The notes beneath the pieces were generated by a model that worked only from the letters and a program-made list of their open reading frames with translations, searched no databases and was not told the DNA's origin. The position numbers and the translations under genes are program-made. From NCBI RefSeq assembly GCF_040939455.1, contig NC_134108.1:51645501-51709500 (forward strand): a DNA stretch of 64,000 nucleotides, written 5' to 3'. Shown here piece after piece: positions 1 to 11,590 of the stretch; the first letter of the stretch is position 1; each line of letters begins with the position of its first letter. Source of the DNA: Microcebus murinus. Lineage: Eukaryota; Chordata; Mammalia; Primates; Cheirogaleidae.

Positions 1-1434
1 GCCTGAAAGCCGTGAGCCATCTCCCAATGTGCCGTGTGGCATAGAAATGTCCAAGCTCCCCTCATATCTGACCAGTGGAATGGAAATCATCTCTCCAACA
101 AAGGCTGGGGACCTTTGTCCTGATACTTCCATCCTGTGAAATCTAGGCTTTGGGTGCTACAGAGTCTGGGAAAGTTAACTAAGCTACCTCAGGATCAACA
201 AACCAATAATATGTTAATTTTGGTCATTTGAGATCGCTCCGCATGATTAACAGAACCCCGCTGGGCTCAACAAGGCTCAACAAGGTTTATTAGCATTGGT
301 CCCAGAGAAAGGAATGATCTCATTCCGGGCAAGAGCAAAGAGAAGCAGAGGCCAAGGACCAAGCAACCATGGGATCCCTGCCCACATCCCCACAAGAACT
401 GAGGAACTGAGGTCTGTGCCTTAAGGAAGGGCTCAGGTTTATCAAGAGTCTTGTGTTTCATGCATGCTTGCACAGGTTCTCATTTAGAGGAGTTGAAGAT
501 TGTGGCATTTTTTTTTAAAGCTTCTCTTTACAACATTCAATTTGGGCAAGTTTAGTTTTCAGTTCTTAAAATACAAGAGAAGGTTTTTTTGTTGCCGAAA
601 TTTTCCTTTTAAGGGGACTCAAATTCCTATAATCTAATGGCAGAGAAGAGAAAATGTAGCTTTTCTTTTGATGGCAATATACTTTTGATGGCAATATACT
701 TTCCCCAGGGAAAGACTAGTGACCTTACTAAGCTCATAAATAACAAATTAATAATGCAAGAGAGAGTATTTTCAATTGCCATCCTTTGTAACACAAAACA
801 AAGCTACCGAGGGTAGTACCATGGAGCAGGCAAGGAGGAAGGAATCTTTCAGAATATAGTTATAAGTACAAGGGTAGAGAGATGGCCCCCAAATCACCAG
901 GGGCAACTCTAAGGACTTATCCCTGAGCCCCTTTTCTCTAATCAACCTACCTCTGATCTCTAGTCAAGAGGTCCTTTGTCATCACACTTGAACTTGCTTT
1001 GAGGGACACTACAAAATGCAGCCACATAGAACTCTTTGTTGGACATAAAGCAGGGAAGCTGAGAAGAGTGTTAGCTACTATCTTACTCAATATCTTCTCT
1101 ATGGGGACTGGCAGGAGAATTTTCTCTCCTTAAGTGCCAAGAAAAGCTTTTTCTTTCTCATTTGCTTTTTAGACAATGTGGACCCTGTATCAGATTGTGA
1201 ATCAATTTTAGTAATTATATGGAACTTTATGAGTGTATGTTTCTGTAACGTAATTGTTTCTCTGGCCTTTTCACACTATTATTCCTTTAGTTTTCTGATC
1301 TTCTCCTATTTGCACTGTTAAATGGATGTAAACTACTTTAAATCTTTTAGAGGAGGAAGTGACAGGTGGCGGTTATAAATACAGGAAACATGCTGCTTCC
1401 CCTCAGGAGTATGACATCTACCTACCCTTGTGCA
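1..1434. other. unassigned AT-rich non-coding stretch
   Basis: No coding frame, RNA gene or repeat family was recognised here apart from the short tandem duplication listed separately. Stop codons are frequent in all frames. Confidence 0.5.
665..698. repeat. 17-bp perfect tandem duplication
   Basis: The unit cttttgatggcaatata occurs at 665-681 and again at 682-698 with no mismatch. It is a simple head-to-tail duplication, probably replication slippage, and recent enough to be unmutated. Confidence 0.95.
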
Positions 1435-1885
1435 CTCTAACCACCACTACCCTAGTTCTAAACTTCATTATGTCTTCAATTTAGTGAGTTGCCAGTTATT
1501 CTTTGCTATTGAGTTTTTTTACTCCATTCTAACTCTACAAATAGGTAGATCTTCCTGGTGTACTCTCTTGTTTGAAAACCATGAGATGATTCGGCACTGT
1601 CTACAGAATAAAGTCCTAACTTCACAGTCTAGCATGCGAGTGCTTCTGTCATGTCATCTGGACCTGCTCTACATTTTCAAGCATAACTCCCTTGCACACC
1701 CTATGTTTAAGGCTGTTTTGCTATGTTTTACCTTCATTGTAATCACTGACGGCTCTTTCTCTCATCTTGCAGAGTAAGCTTCTTTAGAAGCTCCTGTTTA
1801 AGTTTCTCTTTGTTTCTGCCAGGGATATAACACCACCTGCCACATCACAGATGTTCAGTGAGAGTTCGCTGGGTGAGTGAATACA
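1435..1885 (+). repeat. LINE2 (L2) 3' part
   Basis: The stretch follows the L2 ORF2 end: a block like 'ccaccactaccctag', then 'ctacagaataaagtcctaac', then the acetyl-rich short-exon-like tail ending near 'cagatgttcagtgag'. All are characteristic of the L2 3' region. It is decayed, with indels, and has no intact frame. Boundaries are approximate. Confidence 0.65.
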
Positions 1886-2447
1886 AAGCCCCTTCTGCAA
1901 AGCTGGTCTGATTCATGGCTATAGCAGCTGCTTGTAGAGCCTGTTTATGATTGTTTCAAATAATGTCAATATAAAGTTTGGTTCGAAAGTGCCTCCTCCT
2001 AACCATGGTAGTTTCACGCAAGGCTGATCTGTCTGTTATTATCTTCCAGAAGTCTGTGGTGATGTCACACACTTTGAAGTTGACTTTATAGCATCTTTAC
2101 TATGCATCATATGCCTATTCTGTTTACCTTTGCCCCACCTTAGCTCACTAGTCCAAAACAGCTCATGCCAGCAACACTGAGTAAGAGTCTCTGAAACTCT
2201 GGGGTCCCTACAAAACCTGGCACTGATCTCTTCTGCCTTAGTTAGTCCTTCCAGGCACTCAAAGAATTATCTTCATCAATCCTGAGCTTTGATAACACTT
2301 GCATCACTGCAAACATTATTACTTCGTGGCATTTCTAGTAACAACAGTGTGTCAAGAGAAATTGTGTAACTTTTTCTTATATTAAAATATTTTAGCATTT
2401 ACATAGCAATGCATAACATTTATACAGTAATATTTCCTGAATTCACC
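1886..2447. other. unassigned stretch
   Basis: AT-rich sequence with no feature I could assign. Confidence 0.5.
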
Positions 2448-2516
2448 AATACCTACTTTTCTTTCTTTTTTTTTTTTTTTTAGGGTGTGTTCTGGACTAA
2501 ATATCTACTTTTCTTA
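2448..2516 (-). mobile_element. very short 5'-truncated retro-insertion (tail plus about 18 bp)
   Basis: A T-run at about 2466-2481, followed by only about 18 bp of body (agggtgtgttctggact), is flanked by near-identical direct repeats: aatacctacttttctttc at 2448-2465 and aatatctacttttcttac at 2499-2516 (about 16 of 18 match). This is the signature of L1-machinery target-primed insertion read on the minus strand, truncated almost to the poly(A) tail. The source transcript cannot be identified from so short a body. Confidence 0.6.
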
Positions 2517-3429
2517 CAGATCAAATACTCTCAACTTTGTCACAGCTATAATTCAGAGGTTTAAAGGCTCTACTCAATACACTCTTTCACGTGGTGGTCT
2601 ATAAATCTTTGTAAACCTGAAAATGAGAATTTAGTCTTTAAACATTACTTGCAAGACCTCTAAAACATTCCTACACATAAGAGGACACTTATAGTACATG
2701 CCTTTTGATAATATAAAACTAAAGAAATTATTTTCAAGTATGAGAGGGGTTTCTTTAGTTTTTCAAAATAATTCTTATGGAGGTTAGTTTTTTACATTAA
2801 TTTTCATAATGTCAGGTTCATCATGTTCCACTTACTCAATTTCCAAATACTTGCTAGTTGTTCGATGATTAATGTAAAATGATCAGTAATTAATACACAA
2901 TTACCTGAATCACAACTTTGACTTCTCCCTTCCACCTGCTCCAGGTGGGTAAACTCCACAAGGGCCCAGAGTTGCTTAAGGACCTCCTAGATACATCCTT
3001 TTGTAGTGATAGAATTGTCATCAAATACTTAATGAATGAATTCAATTAGTGTCTTTGACTGGTATTATGTTACAAAAGAAAACTCTAATTAAAAATAATT
3101 TCTATCCAGTCAGATATGGTCCACAGGGGGGAAAAAAGAGAAAAGAATCATTTATAATTAAAACTCATTGTGTATTAGGAACTCACCAGGGATACAGATT
3201 TGCTAACTATAGACAATGGAAAGGCTATGAAGCTGAATCTGAGATGGACTGACATTTATCATCTCAGCTCTCATGAACAGAAATTCTCTAAGGTGCAGAG
3301 GCAAGAAGTTATCACAGTGTCCCTACTGTCCATCTAGCTTAATAAAGTTGTCCTTACAAATGCTGGTAACAAGTTCCAAATTTCAGTTTCAAATCCCCTA
3401 CCTGAGGGCTGTTCCAATACCTCTTTAAA
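2517..3429. other. unassigned stretch
   Basis: AT-rich and without recognisable genes or repeats. A 67-codon frame near 3049-3252 has no features suggesting coding. Confidence 0.5.
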
Positions 3430-3645
3430 CTCATTCTGCACTCCCTCCACCTCAGACTTTCAGTAGTGGTTAGGGAGATCTCTTTGCCCTTCCCCTATTT
3501 ATAACTTGTTTCATTATTTATGTCCTCACTTGGGCTTCCTATTAATGCTTTCTTGTCTCCTCTTTGCAATCTTTAGCTATCAAATTCCATCAAATCTAAT
3601 TTCAAAATATGCTTCCTCCAAGACTTCCCTGACTGGAATGAACCC
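3430..3645 (+). repeat. LINE2 3' fragment
   Basis: Contains the L2-typical block 'gcttcctccaagacttccct', a variant of the conserved 'cctccaggaagccttccctga' of the L2 3' end, preceded by pyrimidine-rich L2-like sequence. Strongly decayed. Confidence 0.6.
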
Positions 3646-4187
3646 TGTGTTTCCTTACCCCTTAGCTATCCACTTTATACTAAAGGAAATCTCAACTTAC
3701 AAAATAGTTGTGTTCCAAAACTTTTTCTTGAAGGTAACTGATTTATTACCCTATAAATACAATATCATAAATGGTGGTTTGATTCCCAGATAAGCCCCTA
3801 AAAGTCAATTTCGTGTAGCTGGAATATTATACCATAGGAGAGGGGGAAAAAGGAAAAAAGAAAAGAGAATGTCATTATGAATCATAGAATTGTTTCAATA
3901 TTTGTTTTAAAAAGGAACAAGAAAACAATAAAATAGCCTGAGAAATAGTGTTTATTTTTCTCAAGTGCAGATTATTCTTTTTTTTAGAAAAGGGATTATT
4001 GAGAAAAAATGGATTCAACCAGAGAGAGATGATGGTTGAATGATTTTTCAGAGATTATAATATTTGTCATTACCAGATGTTGATGGTTATTATTTCTAAT
4101 TTCACATGAAAACTCGTGGTTTTCCCTTTTCTTCATACAGGTGCATTTAGCCTTTACAGCCATTGACTAAGTGATGGTGATTCCTCG
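3646..4187. other. unassigned stretch upstream of the candidate exon
   Basis: AT-rich sequence with no recognised repeat. It lies immediately upstream of the purine-rich tract and CpG-containing block. Confidence 0.5.
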
Positions 4188-4312
4188 TGGAATGAAAAGA
4201 GAAACAAAGGACAGAAAGAAAACAAGAAAGAGGAAGGGAAGTGAGGGAAAAGGAGAGATGCTCCCCGGCCAAGACTAGAAAGAAAGAGGAAGAGAGGATA
4301 ATATTCCAAGTA
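4188..4312 (+). repeat. purine-rich (GA) low-complexity tract
   Basis: The plus strand is almost entirely A and G for about 120 bp (aaagaaaacaagaaagagga and similar). It could be plain low complexity or a GA-rich promoter-proximal element for the CpG-containing block that follows. Confidence 0.8.
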
Positions 4313-4314
4313 AG

Positions 4315-4507
4315 GTGAGGATGAGCTTGGGAGGAAGGAAAATTCCACACGTTGGAACAAGGCAGCAGAGGAGGAGGAGCAGAGGCAGGAGGCAGCGCCT
4401 TGAGTCCGCAGCCACGATTTCCCCAGGCGGAGCGCCCAGGTTAGCAGGCTCCGCACAGGCTCCAGGCTCGGTGCACACAGCTCTTTGCATAGAGAAGCTG
4501 AAGGACA
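4315..4507 (+). promoter_or_regulatory. candidate promoter / 5' UTR with local CpG cluster
   Basis: In strongly AT-rich surroundings this block is G+C-rich and has about nine CpG dinucleotides in 180 bp (for example around ggcggagcgccc). It has no match to any repeat family I know. It directly precedes an ATG and a consensus splice donor, so it reads like a non-CpG-island promoter plus 5' UTR of an alternative first exon. The transcription start is not visible; no TATA box is seen at a convincing distance. Assignment is inference. Confidence 0.4.
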
Positions 4508-4520
4508 TGCCAAACGCAGG
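4508..4520 (+). CDS. candidate first coding exon end (M-P-N-A-...) with splice donor
   Basis: The sequence atgccaaacgcag|gtgagaac gives an ATG, four codons (M P N A) and one extra base, followed by a near-consensus donor (AG|gtgaga). The exon therefore ends in phase 1. The candidate exon at 38764-38888 begins with the complementary two bases (AT), so joining them gives a GAT (Asp) codon and keeps the frame. The frame is also open upstream of this ATG as far as a Met codon at 4315, so the true start could be further 5'. I do not recognise the gene. Support is the CpG block, donor quality and phase match only. Confidence 0.35.
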
Positions 4521-5699
4521 TGAGAACAGTAATCGGCTTTCATCTTGGAGGTTGAACATTAGAAATACCATTTTCGTAGGTCAAAACTAGTCAAATATAG
4601 CAGCTTCATATGCTTCAATTTAGTATCATTTGGTAAGTGTTCATATTAGGTTTTCTGTGGACATATATCAATTTCTTAATTCAATTATAGGTTTTATGGA
4701 AGCTAAGAATCATGTCATCTTCTATCCCTAGAACCTGTGCTCAGTGGGTATAAAATATATGTGTTGTTTTTTTTTTTTTTTTTTGGTCAGGCATGATACA
4801 AAACAAGTTTTTTCTTGTGCCGCTGGCTGCGGCTTCCAGCACCGAGAGTTGAGTCACTAAACCACAAAGCATTCTGTCCCAAGAAAATATTTATTTTGTT
4901 TAACAGAATTTTAAATTAGGGAGTGTTATCTCAACAGGTAGAATGAGGACTTGTGAGTCAACAATCTCTGTACACAGGAGACTTTTATTTCTGCAGTGGA
5001 GATGAAGAAGGTAGGAACTTTCACCAGGTGTGACTGTGAAAACAGGGCACAATCTAACAGAACAGCTGTGTTCATTTTCTTCACTTAAAAAAATCTTCAT
5101 ATTGCTTTTGTAACAAAAATTTGTAAATATTGACAATAATTCCAAAGGAAACAAACTTGTTTTTTATAAACTGGATAATGGTAGGAAATATGAAAATGCT
5201 TCTAAAAATGAGCAGTTCATAAAATCAAAAAGGAGATAAATTTCATTAAAATTTTTCATTTCACATACTATTTAAAATGGAAGAAAAAAGGCTATTGGTA
5301 TTGACAATCGCTTTTTACTAAAAAGAATCAAAATCATTTTTTATTAGTAAAATTAATTTCCCAATCTGTCATCCTTTTCCCCTTTACAAAAAGAAAATCT
5401 TAGGGTTCCCTCATTTAGGAAATACTCAAAATGAAGTATTTTTCTCTTGTTACCAAATTTAACGGTCACAACTTATGTCACCAGATTTCAAATATGAGAA
5501 AATCATGCAATTGCAATTATTATTAATATATATTTTTGAAAACAGAAAGGATTTGACTTTACGTGAATCATTCCAATGGATTATTCATTTTAGCCTTTCA
5601 CTTTTCTATCGAATACTTTATCTGTTTTATTAACAGAAAAGGGACATATTAATCAACCTAAGGAAACACCTGTAAAAACTTAGATTTCCCACTTAAAAA
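4521..5699. other. unassigned stretch, possible start of a long intron
   Basis: AT-rich sequence. A T-run at about 4767-4784, followed by a short G+C-containing block (about 4785-4850, including gccgctggctgcggc), could be the tail and body of a small minus-strand retrocopy. No convincing TSD was found, so it is not called separately. Confidence 0.45.
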
Positions 5700-6030
5700 T
5701 GTAAGCAGGTTATCAAGAAAGCAAAACACATGCAGATTTGCCATTGATGCGGTTATAGGATGAGCTACACACAGGCACCGGGAAGGCCACATGATGACAG
5801 AACAGAGATTGGGGTGATGCGGCCGCAAGCCAACAAGAACACCACGGATTGCTGCCAACCACCAGATAGCAGGAAGAGTCAAGCAAGGATTCTTCCCTGG
5901 AGCCTTCAGAAGGAGCATGGTCCTGCTGACACCTTGATTTTGGACTTAAAAAATTTCTGCTATTTTAAGGCACTGAGTTTGTGGTCATTTGTTATGGCAG
6001 CCCTTGGAAATGAACATACCGTGCTACTCC
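5700..6030 (+). mobile_element. ancient LTR-like repeat (MaLR/MLT1-type)
   Basis: Contains the sequence succession typical of this mammalian LTR family: a 'ccacatgatgacagaacag' type block, 'gagattggggtgatgcggcc', 'ccttcagaaggagcatgg', 'ctgctgacaccttgat', then 'cactgagtttgtggtcattt' and 'gttatggcagccc'. All are shared with many human MaLR-like LTRs. Exact subfamily was not determined, and no internal retroviral coding sequence follows. Confidence 0.6.
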
Positions 6031-6249
6031 ACGGAGGTGAATGTGCATTTTAAAAGAATGACTTTGCAAGAGTGCAGTGTTCACAAAGAGATGAAATAAC
6101 CAGTATTTCGGGCATCTAATAACTCAGAGGAGGAGAAGTTGTTGGGGAAGTGGGCCTTCTCAGTACCTTTTAAATGAAACTTGGCATGTGCCAGCCAGCC
6201 CCCTCCCTGGAGGTATAGGCCGGCTCTGTCTGCGTGAAGCATTCTACTG

Positions 6250-6300
6250 AGCCCTAGCTCCTAAGTAGTTGGGCGCATGTGCCCCCATGCCTGGCTCAAG
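6250..6300 (-). repeat. short Alu-like sliver
   Basis: 'agctcctaagtagttggg' followed by 'cccccatgcctggct' resembles the reverse complement of an Alu second-arm start. It is only about 50 bp, so chance similarity cannot be excluded. Confidence 0.35.
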
Positions 6301-6329
6301 ATATAATTTTAAAACTAATAATATTCAAT

Positions 6330-6870
6330 GCTTTTACATACTGCTGGGGGATATGTTCATTGGTGCAGCTTTTTAGTAAGCAGTTTATTCATACTTATCA
6401 AGAAATGTAAAAACGCTATTATACCTATACGCTACAATTCTACTTCTAGGAAATGATTCTAAGGAAATAATTAAAAGAGTATTTAAAGATTTACTTACAA
6501 TAATGCTTATGGTAGTGTTATTTATGATAACAAAATTTGCAAGCAACTCAACCCATGCAGATAACGCTTAAGTAAATTATTACACATCCATATTATGGAA
6601 TACCGTTTATCTTTTAAGTCATAGCAGTAAAACTTGTGCTATGATGGTAAGTAGAAAAGTAGGATAAGAAATTGTGTATCAACTATGTTATTAATACACA
6701 TCCAAGAATATACTGAAAGAAAATACACTAAAATCTGAACAGTGGTCATCTCTGGCTAATTGGATCATGGATGATTTATATTCTCCTCTGTATTTTCCAA
6801 AATTGACATGCATTCTTTTACAATAAGAAAAACGTTTAATAAAAAAGTTTTAAAACTCCTAATAGGCTCC
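6330..6870 (+). mobile_element. old LINE1 (L1M) ORF2 end and 3' UTR
   Basis: Decayed L1 ORF2 3' portion: 'caattctacttctaggaa', 'ttatggtagtgttatttat' and 'tacacatccatattatggaa'. It continues into the L1M-type tail 'cagtggtcatctctggcta', then a T-rich stretch and an A-rich end near 6845. Many stops are present and it is not functional. Confidence 0.85.
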
Positions 6871-7147
6871 TCAGGGAAGTTTAAATAAAGACTTTGAGCA
6901 GCAGTAATAGAAGGTAAAACCTTGATGATGGAACAGACCTTTTTACAGAACCTAATAAAATATTAATGCACAGATTTTGCCTGCCAGTTGCAATTTCTTT
7001 TTCCCAATTCTCAGGCCTATATTTTCTGATCTAGATCTTGGAATACCCCAGGTTATTGTCAATTATCTCATCAGAGTCACAAATTTTTTCTTGGATGGTT
7101 TCCAAGACACCATTTGTTTTTAAAATTTGCAAGGAAAACAATATTTG

Positions 7148-7357
7148 CAGGGATCTTCAACTCTGGCACATCATCTGTTTTTGTAAACAGGGTTTTATTG
7201 GAACAATCTTGCAGTGATTGCAGTACAGATGTGTCTCTGGCTGCTTTTGTGCTACAATGGCAGAGCTGAGCAGTTATAACAGAGATTGCGTGGTGGACTG
7301 TGCCTAAAATATTTACAACCTGACCCTTTAAAGAAAAAATTTGCTGATCCTCATTTT
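7148..7357 (-). mobile_element. non-autonomous hAT-type DNA transposon fossil (MER family)
   Basis: The stretch contains 'gggttttattggaac', 'tggctgcttttgtgctacaa', 'tggcagagctgagcagtt' and 'tttgctgatcctca', the order seen in a common mammalian MER DNA-transposon repeat. Its ends (cagggatctt.../...gctgatcct) are decayed terminal inverted repeats. Family name and orientation were not fixed. Confidence 0.6.
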
Positions 7358-7594
7358 AGATCATTAACTCCTATAAACTTGCTTGGCACCATGTCTCTTT
7401 TTTGTACTTAACTTCATTGAAGAAGAGCAAGTATTCCTGAAACTCTAATAAATATGATCAGATAATTAGAATACAACGCAAGCTCAAGTTTATCCAAACC
7501 TGGATAAATTAAAAGATAGGAAAAATTTGTCCACGGTCTTAGACACGGGTAAAAATCTGAATAATTATTAAATTTATTTAATTTTCTTGACTAC

Positions 7595-8092
7595 TGTTGT
7601 AGCCATCCTCCAAGATGTCCCATATTAATCCTCACCAGCTGATATTTATACCCTTGTATAACCCCCTCTCACATAGAAGTGATGATATCACACGGCTGAG
7701 ACTAGGTAGTAACAGTGTCCCTCCACCCCCCTTCTCTCTCCCACTCATATAATTTGCTCTGGGGGAAGCCAGCTTCCATGTCATCCTGTGGAAAGGCCCA
7801 CATGGCAAAGAACTGGGGTCTCCAGCAAATATCCAGCGAGGAACTGAGGCCTCCTGGTAACAGCCACATGAGTGAACTTGGAAATGGATCTTCCAGCCCC
7901 AGTCAAACCTTCAGATGACTATAGTCCTGGTTGACAGCTTGATGGCAACCTAAAAGAAAACCTGAACTGCAACCATCCAGCTCAGCTGCTCCTGAATTCT
8001 TGACCTGCTCAAACTGACAGATGATAAATGTCTGTTGTTTTAAGCCACTACATTTTAGGGTAATTTGTTATACAGCAATAGATAACTAATAA
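7595..8092 (+). mobile_element. ancient LTR-like repeat (MaLR/MLT1-type)
   Basis: Recognisable blocks in order are 'ttgctctgggggaagccagc', 'aactgaggcctcctggtaac', 'cttccagccccagtcaaacc', 'cagatgataaatgtctgttg', 'ttaagccactacattttagg' and the terminal 'cagcaatagataactaata'. This is the standard order of an ERVL-MaLR-related LTR found throughout mammals. It is a solo LTR with no flanking internal region. Confidence 0.7.
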
Positions 8093-8559
8093 CCTTACCT
8101 TTGCCACCACTGGAACTTATATGTCTTGGTTTCTAGCTGTTAAAAGCAATCTGCATAAGAACTGTCAGACACAAGCCTTCCTTGAAATGGACTGTAGATT
8201 AGACCTAGCCCACATTCAAAGCCCACAAGTATCATGAGCTTCAAGAAACTCAGAGACTTTCCTCTACACTATAAACACTCCAGATATGTATCAGCCATTA
8301 AAGCATGTCTAAATTACTCCATTCTATTGCTATAATGATACTAGTCAAAGATTTAAATGACTGGGGTAATATATAGGCACTGGAAACAGCACAATGTTCA
8401 CCCCAGGAGGACTGAAAAACCTTCCAGAACATATCAACAACCGAACTCCCAAAGCAGCAGTGGAACCAGGGCTCAAACTTCTCAGACCAGTTTAGGCTTC
8501 CAGATAGCTTTCGTTCTTTCTGACCAGACATTTTGACCAGAAGAAGTGAACAGTAGGAA

Positions 8560-8680
8560 CACTGTCTTACATTTGTGTAGCTTTATAATTTGAAATGCAG
8601 TGCTTTCATGAATATTATTTCTTTATCCTCACAGCAACTCTGACTTGTAGTTTTGAATTAAGAGCCATCTTATTTTTTTA
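8560..8680 (-). repeat. MIR fragment
   Basis: 'gcagtgctttcatgaatatt' followed by 'ctttatcctcacagcaactc' matches the reverse complement of the MIR 3' half (consensus 'catttaatcctcacaacaac'). Confidence 0.65.
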
Positions 8681-10220
8681 TAAAAATAGAAAGAATATTA
8701 GCATAAAATAGAAAATAGCATATAATTTATCTGTGAAGTTCTAAGATGTTTTGCAGAGCATACCTAAAGCCTAGGAGTTTAATGGAGGGGCCTCCCAGGC
8801 TGAATTGGGGATCAGGACCTGGGGATAAGCCAGTGGGCTTGTTACTGGGATTCCACCAGAGAACTCCATTTTTTCCACCTGTTCAGCATAGCCCAGGGGA
8901 CACTCACCAGAATAACTCCTAAGAGTATTGCACCCTTAACTCTCAATTGTTCAAGACCTCCTAATGATTTTCCTTAGAACATGCTTAACTCCCTGGACAG
9001 TATGTGCTGGGTATCCTTCCTCCTTGCACCCCAACAGCTTGTAATACAATGAATTCACATAGAGACCACTCTATAAATGTCTGAGCAGGGGGAAAGAAGG
9101 GAAAAGAGGAAGAGAATAAAGGATGGGTTTGAACTACAACATGGTTTTCTTCAAGCTACAAAGCCTATTATATTACAAAGTATTTCAAACAAAGTTTCAT
9201 CATTTCTCTCCATGGAGCTCCTTCTATTTAGAACTTCTGGAGTAAGCAAAGCCATGCAGAAAACATTAATGAAAGTATAAAGTAGGGTGGAAAAACTCTT
9301 CTTTAAATTAATGGTGATTCATCTCCCAAGGAATCTAGGTTATGAGGTACAATTAAGAGACTATGGTTATTTGAATATTTCACTCTCAAAGAGCTTCAAA
9401 AGACAAGAGGCATTCAGAAGACAGCAATGATATTGCCATCCTAGAATTAATATTCTGGTCATTAAAAACATAATCAGCACGTAGAGCAATGTTTCCTATA
9501 ACACAGGGCCCCACCCACAAGCACTTATAATCTAACTGATGCCTAAACAAACAATGTAAAGAAACCCCTCCATGTCCACAGAGCCTTGTGGGTGGCAAAT
9601 TCATCATGTCATTTGCACCTGCTGATGAAACTTGATTCTGTGAAGCCAGAGAGGACTCACACCAGCTCTCGGTCTTGACAGAATTCCCAGGGAGCCAGCC
9701 AGCCCTCTGTAGGGGGATGGGGCCCACAGGGTACAGAAACATCCAAAAGAGCCCCTTTCAGGTTTCTGCAGGACAAGTCTCATGACAAACTATTTAAAGC
9801 ACTCAACAACAGAAATACGGCACGCTACAAAACAGTGTGGCCATTTCTGTATATATCTTCCCCACTCATGGTATAATCTGCCCACCTAAACGTAGAACAA
9901 TTAAGTTGTTTAAATAGAACCCAATGCCTTTTTTCAGGTTGGTGTATTTGTTTGATGGGAACAAGCAATTTATTTGCCCATCTGGATTTACAAGATCCTT
10001 ATCTTAGAGTCTACCTCAGACATAATTCCCAAGATGGTTTGGAATTTGAATGTTTTAGTTTAGAAAGACCATGTAAAGAAAGTATCTGCACTGAGTGAAA
10101 GATTAAACTGGCCACCTAAGAATGTATTTATGTAATACTTAAGCAGGTGTTGATTATTTTGAGAGAGGTTTATTCCAAAGTGGGGTTTAGGTCTCCTAAA
10201 GATGGCAGAGGACCCAAACA
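8681..10220. other. unassigned stretch
   Basis: No feature recognised. A 118-codon minus frame at 9386-9742 has no family resemblance and biased neither in length nor composition, so it is not called. Confidence 0.45.
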
Positions 10221-10224
10221 CACT

Positions 10225-10690
10225 TTTAGGAGGCTGTGGTAACAGGTCTCCAAAGACAATCCCAACAGTTGGCCCCTCCCTGTGCTGTATGCTGCTCCTC
10301 ACATCAAGGGGTGCAGTTATTTTCCTGTCCCTATCTGCCTTGTAAGAGGTGCAGCCACCCTGCCAGATGGCCACATGAAGAGGGAAAGGCCATCAGATTA
10401 TGTGGGGAGAAACTTTAAGCTCCACCAACAGCTAGAACTGAGGCCCTGCACCTATGATCCCAAAGCAGTTGTTCTAGCCAGCTCCCCGCTGTACAAGCCA
10501 TCCTACTTGAGACGCCAGGCATGTGACTGAAGGAGCCATCCTACAGGTTCCCGCCTCAGCAGACTTCATGTGCAGTGGAGACAAGCTGACCTCTCGCATC
10601 CCATTCAAGCCCCGGATGCACAAAATGCAATAAATGATTGTTATTTTGGGTCACCAAATTTTAGGCTAGATGTTATGCAGCAATAGATAA
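10225..10690 (+). mobile_element. ancient LTR-like repeat, related to the copy at 7595-8092
   Basis: The 3' part runs 'atgcaataaatgattgttat', a variant of 'ccactacattttagg' and 'atgttatgcagcaatagata'. It parallels the end of the 7595-8092 element at lower similarity. The 5' part is more diverged. Both lie in the same orientation 2.6 kb apart, but the intervening sequence shows no proviral genes, so I treat them as separate old solo LTRs. Confidence 0.55.
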
Positions 10691-10908
10691 ACAAAAAGGC
10701 TAATGTTACATATAATAGCTTTGTGCTAAAATCCATTTTTTATAATAATATTACACTTAGTCATTTCTTATGAGAATTATGCACAGACAACCCAATTGTT
10801 CTAAGAACTTACGAGGTGGAAGTTGAAATTTGAATAGATATACTTGAGAAAGAATAGATAGGGTTTATGGAGGATTTAAAAAAATAATATGTAATATATT
10901 TCCTAATT

Positions 10909-10924
10909 GATATCTTACTATTTT
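10909..10924. repeat. target-site duplication, left copy
   Basis: gatatcttactatttt here matches gatatcttacgatttt at 11258-11273 in 15 of 16 positions, and the pair brackets the reverse-oriented L1. Confidence 0.85.
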
Positions 10925-11257
10925 ATTTATTTATTTTTTATTTTATTTTAGCGTATTATGGGGGTACAAGTGTTAAGGTTACATATATTGCCCATGCCCT
11001 CCTTCCCCCTCGAGTAAGAACTTCAAGTGTGTCCATCCCCCAAACGTTGCACATCTTACTCATTGTGGTTGTATATACCCATCCTCTCCTCCCCCCTCCC
11101 ACCCTCCCGACACCCGATAAATGTTACTCCTTTATGTCCACTTAGGTGTTGATCTGTCAATACCAATTTGCTGGTGAGTACATGTGGTGCTTGTTTTTCC
11201 ATTCTTGAGATACTTCACTTAGTAGAATGGGTTCCAGCTATATACAGGAATATACAG
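10925..11257 (-). mobile_element. 5'-truncated young strepsirrhine L1 (3' UTR only)
   Basis: The element begins on its left with a (TTTA)-rich tail and 'cgtattatgggggtacaa'. This is the reverse complement of the terminus seen in the two plus-strand L1s at 36.5-36.9 kb and 46.5-46.9 kb. It also retains the reverse complement of 'gtatctcaagaatgg' near its right end. It is about 333 bp, truncated within the end of ORF2 or the 3' UTR, and flanked by 16-bp TSDs. Confidence 0.9.
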
Positions 11258-11334
11258 GATATCTTACGATTTTAAATAAAAAGGAAAGTAGGAGAGGGCA
11301 AATAATCAACTCAGTAGTACTAAGCACCTTGATA

Positions 11335-11590
11335 ATTCTAGTTTAATAGTAATAACTACCTTTAATTGAGTGATTGCTATATCTCCAGCACTGTGCTATA
11401 TATTTTATCATCTTGTTTAATCCTCACAACAAACCTGTGAGATAGGTGTTATTACCAGCATTTTGTACAGATGAGGAAACTGAGGCTGAAAGAGACTAAG
11501 TAATTTGCCTGCAGTCACACAGTCAGTTGTGGAGCTGGGATTTGAACCTGATTAACTGGACTTCATTTAACTATTTACTATCCTAGATGG
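11335..11590 (-). repeat. MIR, nearly full length
   Basis: Reads as the reverse complement of MIR: 'atcctcacaacaaacctgtg', 'cagatgaggaaactgaggct', 'tcacacagtcagttgtggag' and 'ctgggatttgaacctgatt' all follow in order. This includes the tRNA-derived head at the right. Confidence 0.92.

Noticed and set aside
7595..10690. Pair of LTRs that might bracket a provirus
   Set aside because: The two LTR-like repeats are in the same orientation but diverged from each other, and the 2.1 kb between them has no retroviral gene similarity or primer-binding site that I could see.
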